Of a stretch of DNA of 60,913 nucleotides, positions 52,301 through 60,641 are shown one piece after another. Position numbers and translations under genes: made by a program. The DNA comes from Clostridia bacterium (GTDB taxonomy: Bacteria; Bacillota; Clostridia; RUG12999): positions 1-60,913 of the forward strand of contig JAAWTG010000015.1 in the NCBI GenBank assembly GCA_022801925.1, written 5' to 3'. How positions within the stretch are numbered: position 1 is the stretch's first letter; each line of letters starts with the position of its first letter. Below the pieces are notes generated by a model. The model was not told where the DNA came from, did not search any database, and saw nothing but the letters and a program-made list of their open reading frames with translations.

Positions 52301-54257
52301 TACAACGCCGTATGGCGACGGCGGCAGAGCGGATATTATTACGTTTAGCAAGGATGCAAATCTGTTTTTACCCAATCCGCAGTTTGAATTTTTTGCAACC
52401 GCGGGAGAACGCGGGACGGAGCCGGATTATACGTCGATTTTATATCCTGAGAAGGCGATTGCGTTTCTGCGCAGTGACTGGCACAGGGAAGGGTTCAGTG
52501 CGACAATTAACGCTGATTTCGGCGGCAACCACTGTCACTATGACGATTTAGCGCTGGACGTATATGCCTATGGTACGCCGCTCTTGATTGATGCAGGAAA
52601 TTCGTCCTACAGCGCAGGCTCTCTCATGAGCGCGACGCGGAAAAAGACGATTTCACACAATACCATTGAAATTGACGGAAGAGATCAGGCATATGCAAAA
52701 GAAAATATACCGCAGAAACTGGAGCTGAAAACGAACCGACTGTTTGATTTTGTGGACGCAGGGTCAGACCAGATATACGATGGATTTTCCGTCAACAGAA
52801 AGGTGTTGTTTTTACATAATTCCTATTGGATTGTATCAGACCAGATTGACGCGCCGGAGGGGGCGCATACTTACCGACAAGCGTGGCATCCGGACGCTTA
52901 TAACGGACTTAGTGTGGATAAAGAAACGCTGGCGGCACGGACAAATTTCGGGCATAAGGCAAACATTCAAATTGTGCCGGCAGACCCCGAAACACTGTCC
53001 TATGGCATTTATCAAAACTATATGTATGCAGGGGTTGAGGTGAACGCAGATTACTTGCAGTATTACCGCACCGATGTGACAGGACCGCAGACGTTTGATA
53101 CCGTGCTCTATCCCAACAAAACAGGAGAAACAACAGAGGTTGCAGTAGAACGGGTGGCGCTGAATGTGCCGACCAACACCGCCTCAGCACTGGAAATTAC
53201 AATGGGTTCTGATACCGGATACTATTATGTTTCGCATGAGCAGCAGCCGCGGGAACGTACTTTTGGCACATATGAAACGGACGGACAGCTTGCCTATACG
53301 GAAAAAGATTATCGCGGCAGAAGGACGGTTGCCGCGCTTTCCGGAGGGAAATTGTTGCGGGAGAACGGAAACGCGGTCATTGAAAGCGCAGAACCTCTTT
53401 CTGATTTTGGCGCGCAGTGGAACGGCACAACGCTTGCATTGTTTTCTTCTGCAAAACTGCCGGATACAGGCGTGCGCATTGCTGCACCCAGCAGTGTATC
53501 AAAGGTAACACTCAACGGAAAAACAATTCCGTTCACAGTAGAAAATAATATGGTGCAGACAGGAAAAGTGCCGGAGCCGGAGAAACCAGGCGGAACAACG
53601 CCGCCTTCCGGCGGCGGTGGCGGCACCGGAGGAGCAGCGGGGAGACCGGGAGACCAAGTTCCGGTAATCCCGAGCCCAACGCCGGACACGGTGCAGCCGT
53701 CAGTGCCGGAATTTTCGGATATAGAAGGACACTGGGCAAAGGAACAGATTGAACGTATGGCGGCGTGCGGCGCTGTCAATGGTGTGGAACCGGGTGTGTT
53801 CCAGCCGGACAGCGGCGTAACGCGTGCACAGTTTGCGGTCATGTTGGTGAAAGCGTTGAAATTGCCCGCCGGAACAGGCAACGGCGGATTCGCAGATGTG
53901 TCTGACGGCGATTGGTTTGCGCCTTATGTCGCCGCTGCGAAAAATGCGCAGATGATAGATGGCTATGGGGACGGAAGTTTTCAGCCGGACAGGGAAATTT
54001 CACGGCAGGAAATGGCGAAGCTGCTGCGCAGCGTCTGTGCGGCACAGGGGCTTTATGAAGATTTGAAAGATATCCGCAGTTTTTCAGATTGGCAGCAAAT
54101 TGAACCATGGGCAGCGGAAGCGGTGCAGGCGACCACCGGATTTGGACTCATGCAAGGAATGGATGACGGCACGTTTGCGCCGCTGTCCGGTACAACGCGT
54201 GCACAGGCGGCTGTTGTACTGTGTAGGTTATTGGATTTACTTGAGCGGGAGGTGTAA
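49368..54257 (+). CDS. Cell-surface heparinase II/III-like polysaccharide lyase with SLH domains (module B)
   Basis: A 1629-residue exported enzyme, paralogue of the module A lyase. Signal peptide (ending VLAS), an N-terminal DNRLRE/CBM96-like domain (about 30-205), Ig-like domains (208-300 and 395-475), the conserved MSDETFFGVWNAEKETW block (about 494), a nested DNRLRE-like sandwich (about 645-745; VADTYISAGDHKNRNYG), an alpha toroid (760-980), and the heparinase beta domain with GGNHCHYDDLALDVYAYG near 1052. A Gly/Pro-rich linker and three SLH repeats (1448-1629) end the protein. It differs from module A at the N-terminus, where DNRLRE replaces the concanavalin-like domain. AGGAGGAGG precedes the ATG. 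Confidence 0.85.
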   Translation: MHIKKLTALLLVALLCVPLAACPSVLASESVLYPQDGIYTYGNTTNYQVVLPTKSTFQIDSRATAPRSVFVRFDLSGVEAESLTAVQFRLTPSSIGSADNFTVTLLPQEKEHYDITQLSHGYAVQEGLFETGELIYTSPTGMTAANGYLSDNIAEQIKRHLQENTEDAVIALRIGSTAGAGYVIHGTEAPEGVRPALVLETAEAYDHFAAANRTLSAQIGTAVSEDLDLPEQLDDVRLTWRSKTPEILSEDGKILARPAFGETDSEAQLEVEMQEDGYTQTYTYALRVLKAGSAAVKKQESADGTLRLVLSPDNSAAETAGYLLELPNCYFTVGMQYRLHMPDGQTIPFQPSRKRETTKLNVTGMIDGEIECYITGNLKTSDETIVLAGIGAQQLALVQALDELDLGDTGAVTDNLSLPRTVRGKPVQWSSSDPSVLSDSGRVERPFANESNVTVELAAVIEEGGMQAERIFFVNVLKREGGGADAFAELHDPNHMSDETFFGVWNAEKETWTTKPVLCYERYDDLSAVCAYAREGQYEQAKSALLDYYRTRKTKTDYVVKANYDYNLSAEAMNEKIFSFLQMDEAMGMVTVGPEWNYYVADLEPKARDTYFLLDADMDGSTVEIMSKEHPDMHPPVLEIEMDGVKRTYPVVADTYISAGDHKNRNYGEEPILYAREAAGNADIPFGTNTARPYFRFNVGVLAGNITSVQLKFYARSTAGNKKLFVFDTSNENAFDEKELVWSKHYPQAFNFKETGYLWHTQNYCEGTWGVEYEWLHYCSRMYQVSWLIPRYLATGNELYAYRAIELVLSLYEQQQSGIYPRVLEGGWRTEYLTDLIFGALKSSSMTPEVFTALLKYAYQHTMDLRNDTGTWASNWMSAIRVGYTRIFAYLPEMMQEEWWESAKQALQDLYSSKMLNDDGSYMESTSSYISGTIDEFQLALELISAIDGPEDPYYQYILERYQLLTKYYFDMAMNYGSTTPYGDGGRADIITFSKDANLFLPNPQFEFFATAGERGTEPDYTSILYPEKAIAFLRSDWHREGFSATINADFGGNHCHYDDLALDVYAYGTPLLIDAGNSSYSAGSLMSATRKKTISHNTIEIDGRDQAYAKENIPQKLELKTNRLFDFVDAGSDQIYDGFSVNRKVLFLHNSYWIVSDQIDAPEGAHTYRQAWHPDAYNGLSVDKETLAARTNFGHKANIQIVPADPETLSYGIYQNYMYAGVEVNADYLQYYRTDVTGPQTFDTVLYPNKTGETTEVAVERVALNVPTNTASALEITMGSDTGYYYVSHEQQPRERTFGTYETDGQLAYTEKDYRGRRTVAALSGGKLLRENGNAVIESAEPLSDFGAQWNGTTLALFSSAKLPDTGVRIAAPSSVSKVTLNGKTIPFTVENNMVQTGKVPEPEKPGGTTPPSGGGGGTGGAAGRPGDQVPVIPSPTPDTVQPSVPEFSDIEGHWAKEQIERMAACGAVNGVEPGVFQPDSGVTRAQFAVMLVKALKLPAGTGNGGFADVSDGDWFAPYVAAAKNAQMIDGYGDGSFQPDREISRQEMAKLLRSVCAAQGLYEDLKDIRSFSDWQQIEPWAAEAVQATTGFGLMQGMDDGTFAPLSGTTRAQAAVVLCRLLDLLEREV

Positions 54258-54260
54258 ACA

Positions 54261-57200
54261 ATGAAAAAACGATGGATTGCGCTGGCGGCTGCCGCCGCTA
54301 TGCTGCTGGGCGGGATACTGCCGGTACAAGCGGTGGGCGGAACAACAGAGACGCTTGCGCCGACAAACGCGCTCTATATTCGGACTGGGTCGTATGTTGA
54401 TACAGAATATAGCGGAAAAACGTTAGTGAACGATTTGAGAAAAGGATATACCAATGATTCCAACGGTTGGGGGCGCATACCCTATCTGCGTTTTGATTTG
54501 ACAGATGTTATGGATAAGCTGGAAGAACTGGAGAAAATAACGCTTCGCTTATCGACTACAAAGGATATGGAGACCAAAAATGGAACGAATCTTGGGGAAC
54601 GGAATTTTAAAATTTATCTGATGCCGCAGGCGGCGGAACAGTGGTGGTCGGATTCCGCCAAAAAGACGTGGACAACGGCGGAGACAGCCGGTTTGTCATG
54701 CAATACAGATACATTGCTGACGGATACCACTGTGACGCTTGCAGCAAACACCGCCATTGAATCAGGCGATATTCTGGCGGGCATCAAAACATATCTGGCG
54801 GCAAATCCGTCTGAAACGGCGGTGACGATGATGTATGAACTGTCGGGCACATACAACCTTAGCATTTGTAATGGATTGGACGCGGCAGATGATTTAAAGC
54901 CGGCGCTAACGTTTACTTATCGCATATCTGATGCGGAAATTGCACAGCTGGATGCGAAGGCGCTCACATTTGAGAAGCTTTCGGCGGAGACAGCAAGCAG
55001 TATAACAAAAAAATTAACACTGCCGCAAACGGGTGAAAACGGTTCAACAATTAGCTGGACGGAAGAAAGCGGCAGAATTGACACGGAAACAGGGGCGGTG
55101 ACGCGTCCTGCCTATGGAGAGGGAAACGCGGCAGTGACGCTGAAAGCGCGGGTATCCTATGGGAGCGCAACAAAGGAAGTCTCTTTTGCACTCACTATTT
55201 TGGCAGACGATGGCATACCGCGTGTGACAAAAACGCTTGCGGCGACGAATGCGCTATATGTTCGTGCAGGTGCGCATGTTGATAAAGAATACATTGGGAG
55301 TTCACTGATTAATGACCTGAGAAAAGGATATACCAACGATTCGACCGGTTGGGGACGCATACCCTATTTGCGTTTTGATTTAACAGACTACATGGATAAG
55401 CTGGAGAAACTAGAGGAGATAACGCTTCGTGTGACAACCACAAAAGATTCAGATGCCGGCGGCGGTATCAATACAGGAAAGACAAACTACCGCATTTATT
55501 TGATGCCGCAGACAGCGGAAACATGGCTGACGGACGCTAATGTGAAAAAGACGTGGACGACCGCGGCGGAGCAGGGACTGACGAATCAGCCGAGCAATTT
55601 GCTGGCAGAAACACCTGTCACGCTTGCAAACAACACAACCTATGAATCCGGTAATTTGTTGGCGGGTATCAAAGCATATCTTGCGGCGAATCCGATGGAA
55701 ACAGCGGTAACTTTGGTATATGAACTGTCGGGCGCCAGCAATCTCAGTATTTGTAACGGACTGGATGCTGCTGATACAGTAAAACCTACTATTTCGATTA
55801 CCTATCGCGATGAAAATGCTGGAAATGTATTAAAAGACGCGGCAGCGCTTACATTTGAGAAAATCTCAACGGAGACGGCAGACCACATAACAAAAAATTT
55901 GACGCTGCCCCAAACGGGCGAATTTGGTTCGACAATTAGCTGGACGGAAGAAAGCGGCAGAATTGACACGGAAACAGGGGCGGTGACGCGTCCTGCCTAT
56001 GGAGAGGGAAACGCGGCGGTGACGCTGAAAGCAGTGGTATCTTATGGCGGCGCAACGCAGGAGGTTACCTTTGCACTCACTATTTTAGAGGAAGAGCCTG
56101 ACACGTCTGATATACCACGTGTGACAGAGACGCTTCCGGCAGCAGAAGGAGTTTATATCCGCGGCGGTGCCTATCTGGACAAAGAATATATCGGTTCGGA
56201 TTTGATAAATGACATCAGACCGGGATACGCTGAGTCAAACGGGCAGACGCGTGTGCCCTATCTGCGTTTTGATTTAGCGGATTATATGGATAAACTGGAT
56301 GACATAGAACGAATTACCCTGTGCCTGACAACAAAAGGGGTAGAGTATCATACAGGTGCAAGAACCTTTGGCGTTTATTTAATGCCGCAGGAGGCGGAAG
56401 AATGGTGGACGGCGACGGACGAACAGGGGAACCCCATCGTAAAAACCTGGACAACGGCAAAAGACTATGGAATGCCGGGCAATAAAGACCAGTGTTTGGC
56501 GGCAGGAACGGTAACACTCGCGGCAGAACTTACCATCGAATCGGGTAACTTGCTGGAGGGAATCAAAGAACATTTGAAAAACCATCCGCAGGATACGGTG
56601 GTGACACTGATGTATGAGTTGGCAGGCGGGGAGAATCTGAGTATTTGTTATGGAATCAATGGGAATGACACACAACGTCCGGCACTGAATATTACCTATT
56701 TTGATATGGACGCTTATTATGCACAATGTGACGCCGAAGCGCTCACATTTGATAAGTTGTCACCGGAGCGGCAGGACAGCGTTTCAAAAGCATTGCATTT
56801 GCCGACAACAGGCGAAAATGGGTCAACAATTCGGTGGAGTGCAGAGGGTGGAACAATTCATGCAGAAACGGGCGCAGTGACACGACCTGCCTATGGAGAA
56901 CCGGACAATACTGTGACGCTGAAAGCAACCGTATCCCATGGGGAAGCGGAAAAGACCGTTGCATTTACCGTCACGGTGTTGGCAGACCGTACAGACCCGA
57001 TTTTTGCAGGAAAGAATATTCCGGCTTGTGACAGTACTTATGTGCGCAGCGATGCTGCAGGTGAGACCGCTTCAGCGGAGCATTTGATTGTGGGAGACGC
57101 AAATAGTGTACGGAAAACGGCTTTTGTTAAAGTGGATTTTACTGATTCCCTTGCATTGGTACAAAATGCAGGTGCGCTGTATTTGCGCATGATGCCAGAC

Positions 57201-59327
57201 GGCGGCATGCATACCGGACCGGTTCGCATTTATGGAATTGACACAGACTGGACGGGAGCGACGCTAAACTATGAATTGGCGGAGCAAAAGGGGCTTTTAA
57301 ATGGAACGCTGTTAAGCGAGTATGACGGCGCGCTTGCGGCAAATACCTATGTGGATTCAGAGAATTTGATAAACTATATTCGCGGGCAACTGGAAGCGGG
57401 AAGCAGGACAGCGGCATTCCGTATTGAAACGGAAGGTGGACAATATACGCTGCATGGAACGGCGGCAAGCAGTGATTTAAAACCGATGCTGATTGTTGTA
57501 AATGAGCAGGACGCAGTGAAAGCGGCGCTGGAAGCGTTGACACTAGAGACCATCACAACAGAGAAGCCAGCCTATATACGCGGAGATTTGACGCTTCCGC
57601 AGGAAGGGCGTTATGAGACAAATATTGTTTGGAATGCTGCGCCGGCAGGTATTGTTGCGCCGGACGGAACGCTGACAAGACCGGCAGAGAATACGCCTGT
57701 GACACTGACAGCGACAGTGAGCAGCGGAAGCGTGTCTCAAACAAAGACATTTCAGGTGACTGTGTGCGGGCAGGAAACGCCGGAACAATATATTGAATGG
57801 TTGTTTGACCAAGTCACGTTCCCGCTGTCTGTGCTAACAGGCGATATTGCACTTCCGACAGTTAGCGGAACGGAGATTACATGGCGTTCTGCCGATACCT
57901 ATGAGATGATGCCGGACGGCGATATGCTGCGCATCAAACGTCCCAAAAGCAAAGACCTTGTAACGACATTAACAGGAGAAATTTCCTATCAGGGAACAGT
58001 CGGTACCAGAGATTATTCTTTTGTGATTTTGCGCGACCCGAAAAATGATGTGCTTTACGGCAGCCGTGTTACCAGCGCAGATAAAGGCGCGGCAAAAGCG
58101 CTGGACGACAATCCGGCAACCGTTTGGGAATTTGCGGGCGGGCAAACGTTGACGCTTGATTTGAGTACACCCAAAGCGCTTGCGGCATTTACGGTCATTC
58201 CGGCGGGAAGCGGATTTTCCGGCTTGAAAGCGGAGGTTTCGACAGACGGACATAGCTGGAAGCAAATATATGCAGGCGGAACCTTTCGGGAGAATCAAGT
58301 GGGCGGCGTTGCATTGGAAACGCCTGCTTATGGCAGGTATTTACGGTTTACCTTCCCGGCGGGTGGTTACGGAATCCGTATGCTTTGCGGCTATGCGGAA
58401 GGCGGCGCATCGGCTGTAGAAACGCTAGATACAATCGTTTTGCCAAGCGCAGTTACAAATAATTTCACATTGCCACAGCGCGTCGGCGGCGAAGAAATTC
58501 GCTGGTCGTCCGGTAACACGGCAGCGATACGTATCGAAGGAGAAAAGGCAATTGTCACCCGCGCGGCGCAGGATATCACAGTCACCTTGACAGGGCGGAC
58601 TTCGGCAGAAACACGCCTGTTTCAGGTGGTTGTGAAAAGGGCTGCGGGTGCAGGAAACGCCGGCGGCGGTGGCGGAGGCGGCGCTGGAAATGGGATCGGA
58701 AGCGTGACAAACCAAGTTGTCCTTCCGCCGGTATCGAATCCCGATATAACACAGAACGGTTCATCTGCCGGAGCCGAAAAAAATACAGGATATTTTAGTG
58801 ATTTAGAAACTGTGCCATGGGCGGCAGGATATATTGTTGCGCTGGCGGAACGCGGCGTTGTAAGCGGCAAAGCGGCAGGCATTTATGCGCCGGACGACCG
58901 GCTGAAACGGGAGGAATTTGCAAAACTTTTGACAGAGGCGTTTGGGCTGGAAAAAGTGCCGGCTGCTTCCTATGCAGATGTGGAAACCGGATTTTGGTAT
59001 GATGATTATGTCGGCGCAGTTTGCAGCGTAGGTATTTCAAACGGTATCGGAAATGGACTGTTTGGTACCGGACTGGAGATTACGCGTCAGGACGCCATGT
59101 GCCAGCTTGCGCGGGTGCTGAAATTAAACGGCATTCAGGCGAGTGCGGCACAGCCTTTTGCAGACGACGGCGCTATTGCGGATTATGCGCGCGACAGCAT
59201 TTATTTGCTGAAAGGTCTTGGTATTGTCGGCGGGGATGAAACAAACTGCGTCAATCCCGAAGAGAGCATTTCGCGGGCTGAGATTGCCAAAATAGTCTAT
59301 CTGGCGATGCAACAAATAGGACGCTGA
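54261..59327 (+). CDS. Giant surface protein with tandem DNRLRE and Ig-like repeats, F5/8 type C domain and SLH anchor
   Basis: A 1688-residue exported protein with no recognised catalytic domain. Signal peptide ends VQAVG. Three close repeats of about 290 residues (each a DNRLRE/CBM96-like sandwich beginning with an ALYIRTGSYVDTEY-type line, then an Ig-like domain with LPQTGENGSTISW) are followed by a fourth, diverged copy, further Ig-like domains, an F5/8 type C-like domain (about 1260-1377), a Gly-rich linker and three SLH repeats (1510-1688). Probably a wall-bound polysaccharide binder that holds substrate for the lyases. Starts four bases after the lyase stop; same operon. Confidence 0.8.
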   Translation: MKKRWIALAAAAAMLLGGILPVQAVGGTTETLAPTNALYIRTGSYVDTEYSGKTLVNDLRKGYTNDSNGWGRIPYLRFDLTDVMDKLEELEKITLRLSTTKDMETKNGTNLGERNFKIYLMPQAAEQWWSDSAKKTWTTAETAGLSCNTDTLLTDTTVTLAANTAIESGDILAGIKTYLAANPSETAVTMMYELSGTYNLSICNGLDAADDLKPALTFTYRISDAEIAQLDAKALTFEKLSAETASSITKKLTLPQTGENGSTISWTEESGRIDTETGAVTRPAYGEGNAAVTLKARVSYGSATKEVSFALTILADDGIPRVTKTLAATNALYVRAGAHVDKEYIGSSLINDLRKGYTNDSTGWGRIPYLRFDLTDYMDKLEKLEEITLRVTTTKDSDAGGGINTGKTNYRIYLMPQTAETWLTDANVKKTWTTAAEQGLTNQPSNLLAETPVTLANNTTYESGNLLAGIKAYLAANPMETAVTLVYELSGASNLSICNGLDAADTVKPTISITYRDENAGNVLKDAAALTFEKISTETADHITKNLTLPQTGEFGSTISWTEESGRIDTETGAVTRPAYGEGNAAVTLKAVVSYGGATQEVTFALTILEEEPDTSDIPRVTETLPAAEGVYIRGGAYLDKEYIGSDLINDIRPGYAESNGQTRVPYLRFDLADYMDKLDDIERITLCLTTKGVEYHTGARTFGVYLMPQEAEEWWTATDEQGNPIVKTWTTAKDYGMPGNKDQCLAAGTVTLAAELTIESGNLLEGIKEHLKNHPQDTVVTLMYELAGGENLSICYGINGNDTQRPALNITYFDMDAYYAQCDAEALTFDKLSPERQDSVSKALHLPTTGENGSTIRWSAEGGTIHAETGAVTRPAYGEPDNTVTLKATVSHGEAEKTVAFTVTVLADRTDPIFAGKNIPACDSTYVRSDAAGETASAEHLIVGDANSVRKTAFVKVDFTDSLALVQNAGALYLRMMPDGGMHTGPVRIYGIDTDWTGATLNYELAEQKGLLNGTLLSEYDGALAANTYVDSENLINYIRGQLEAGSRTAAFRIETEGGQYTLHGTAASSDLKPMLIVVNEQDAVKAALEALTLETITTEKPAYIRGDLTLPQEGRYETNIVWNAAPAGIVAPDGTLTRPAENTPVTLTATVSSGSVSQTKTFQVTVCGQETPEQYIEWLFDQVTFPLSVLTGDIALPTVSGTEITWRSADTYEMMPDGDMLRIKRPKSKDLVTTLTGEISYQGTVGTRDYSFVILRDPKNDVLYGSRVTSADKGAAKALDDNPATVWEFAGGQTLTLDLSTPKALAAFTVIPAGSGFSGLKAEVSTDGHSWKQIYAGGTFRENQVGGVALETPAYGRYLRFTFPAGGYGIRMLCGYAEGGASAVETLDTIVLPSAVTNNFTLPQRVGGEEIRWSSGNTAAIRIEGEKAIVTRAAQDITVTLTGRTSAETRLFQVVVKRAAGAGNAGGGGGGGAGNGIGSVTNQVVLPPVSNPDITQNGSSAGAEKNTGYFSDLETVPWAAGYIVALAERGVVSGKAAGIYAPDDRLKREEFAKLLTEAFGLEKVPAASYADVETGFWYDDYVGAVCSVGISNGIGNGLFGTGLEITRQDAMCQLARVLKLNGIQASAAQPFADDGAIADYARDSIYLLKGLGIVGGDETNCVNPEESISRAEIAKIVYLAMQQIGR
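55047..56017 (+). repeat. Near-identical intragenic DNA repeat
   Basis: 86 bp at 55047-55132 are identical to 55932-56017, an 885-bp (295-codon) period, with diverged sequence around. The identity reflects a recent duplication or gene conversion between repeat units. Confidence 0.85.
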
Positions 59328-59350
59328 AAAATAGGGGATACGAATCAGAC

Positions 59351-59384
59351 AAAAACCATGGGGTAATGATACCCCATGGTTTTT
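59351..59384 (+). terminator. Terminator of the module B operon
   Basis: A perfect 15-bp stem (59351-59365 with 59370-59384) with a 4-base loop. The right arm ends in T5. Confidence 0.9.
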
Positions 59385-59400
59385 GTTTCTATAGCAGGTA

Positions 59401-59429
59401 TTGACATTATTTGGGGATTGTGTTAAAAT
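59401..59429 (+). promoter_or_regulatory. Promoter of the small gene and AraC regulator
   Basis: TTGACA (59401-59406), 17 bp, TAAAAT (59424-59429). Confidence 0.75.
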
Positions 59430-59460
59430 CCTAATAAGAACAAATGTGCTTAGATGTAAT

Positions 59461-59491
59461 ACAGACAAAGATGAGTGGTTTGTCTGTTTTT
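59461..59491 (+). terminator. Terminator-like hairpin in the leader
   Basis: ACAGACAAA (59461-59469) pairs with TTTGTCTGT (59479-59487) and is followed by a T-run. It lies between the promoter at 59401 and the gene at 59537, so it may be an attenuator. Confidence 0.55.
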
Positions 59492-59536
59492 TTATCTGCT
59501 ATTGCAAATATCGGGCAATCATAGGAGATGTGAAAT

Positions 59537-59800
59537 GTGAATAAATATCGATTTTTGTGGGTGTATTATAAATTTTACGATTATATTTATGGCGTGTGTT
59601 TGGAGATTCGACAGGGCAATGAAAAAATGGCGAAAGAAATGACAATTTACTACATACGGCGGATTTATACAGAGATGGGTAGCGCTACGAAAGAAGAAAT
59701 CGTCCAATTTGTAAACAGGCTGATGATTGAGCTTGCAACGAATGATTGGCGGCGTCAGGAACAGGAAAAAGCGCGGAAAAGAAACAAATCTGTGATATGA
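59537..59800 (+). CDS. Small helical protein of unknown function
   Basis: An 87-residue basic, helical protein (YRFLWVYYKFYDYIYGVCLEIRQGNEKMAKEM and EEIVQFVNRLMIELATNDWRRQEQEKARKR). GTG start with GGAG nine bases ahead. It precedes the AraC gene by 13 bp and is likely cotranscribed with it. Not recognised. Confidence 0.5.
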   Translation: MNKYRFLWVYYKFYDYIYGVCLEIRQGNEKMAKEMTIYYIRRIYTEMGSATKEEIVQFVNRLMIELATNDWRRQEQEKARKRNKSVI

Positions 59801-59813
59801 AGAAGGAATCATA

Positions 59814-60620
59814 ATGCGGCACAACCATTTGGAAAATTATCTGGAGCAAATCGATGTAGAACTGATTATCGCAAGTTATTTTGAAAGTGAACCGTGGTGG
59901 GAAGAATATGGATTCATACCGGATTTCTATAAGTTTTATTATTTGACAGACGGCGATTGTTATCTGGAAGTAGAAGGGCGAACCTATCATGCGGTGGCGG
60001 GAGATTTGTGTCTGCTTCCAGCGGGGGTGGAGCAGTCTTATTATTTATCGGACAGCCAGCAAATGAAAAAATATTGGTGCCATTTTAGTGCAGCGATAGG
60101 AGAGCGGCAGATGTCGGAGGTGATTACCACGCCGGTGATTGTTTCTGTTTCTGATAGAGAACGGGTGGAAAAGCTGTTTCAGCAATTGATTTTTCACTAT
60201 GAATCGGGAGAACCACTTGGCGTATTGAAGCAACAATCGCTGCTGCTTGAGTTGTTATATGAATATTTTTCAGCGTGTGACGAGATAGCGGTGCGTTCTT
60301 CGGTATACAGCGAAGAATTTTCTTGTGTGATGGATTACATTGACACGCACTATGACCGGAATATAAAATTGGAAGAGTTGGCGTCACTGATTCATTTGCA
60401 GCCCAACTATTTTATCAAATATTTCAAGAAAAATTTTGGCGATTCACCAATGAAATATGTGAACAAACTGCGTATAGAAAAAGCAAAAGAACTGCTGAAA
60501 CAAAGCAGCAATCCGGTGGCGGAGATTGCAAGACAGGTGGGGATAGAAGACAGTTACTATTTTTCGAGACTGTTTAAAAAATATGCGGGCGTTTCGCCGA
60601 AATCCTATCGGGATTTATAA
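59814..60620 (+). CDS. AraC-family transcriptional regulator
   Basis: A 268-residue regulator with an N-terminal cupin sensor (DCYLEVEGRTYHAVAGDLCLLPAGVEQSYYL) and a C-terminal AraC helix-turn-helix pair (IKLEELASLIHLQPNYFIKYFKKNFG and NPVAEIARQVGIEDSYYFSRLFKKYAGVSPKSYR). AGAAGGA precedes the ATG. It follows the surface-lyase operon and may control it or genes beyond the window. Confidence 0.85.
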   Translation: MRHNHLENYLEQIDVELIIASYFESEPWWEEYGFIPDFYKFYYLTDGDCYLEVEGRTYHAVAGDLCLLPAGVEQSYYLSDSQQMKKYWCHFSAAIGERQMSEVITTPVIVSVSDRERVEKLFQQLIFHYESGEPLGVLKQQSLLLELLYEYFSACDEIAVRSSVYSEEFSCVMDYIDTHYDRNIKLEELASLIHLQPNYFIKYFKKNFGDSPMKYVNKLRIEKAKELLKQSSNPVAEIARQVGIEDSYYFSRLFKKYAGVSPKSYRDL

Positions 60621-60641
60621 AATCCGTGTTTTTTAAATGCA

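Noticed and set aside
53309-53881. 190-codon antisense frame in the module B lyase gene
   Set aside because: No ribosome site; Pro-rich composition arises from the reverse of the Gly-rich linker. Same reasoning applies to other long antisense frames such as 38043-38636 and 33462-34307.
1527-54257. Inversion of the sigK segment by homologous recombination between the two lyase modules
   Set aside because: The modules are in the same orientation and only one lies inside the segment; the junctions instead match recombinase arms exactly.
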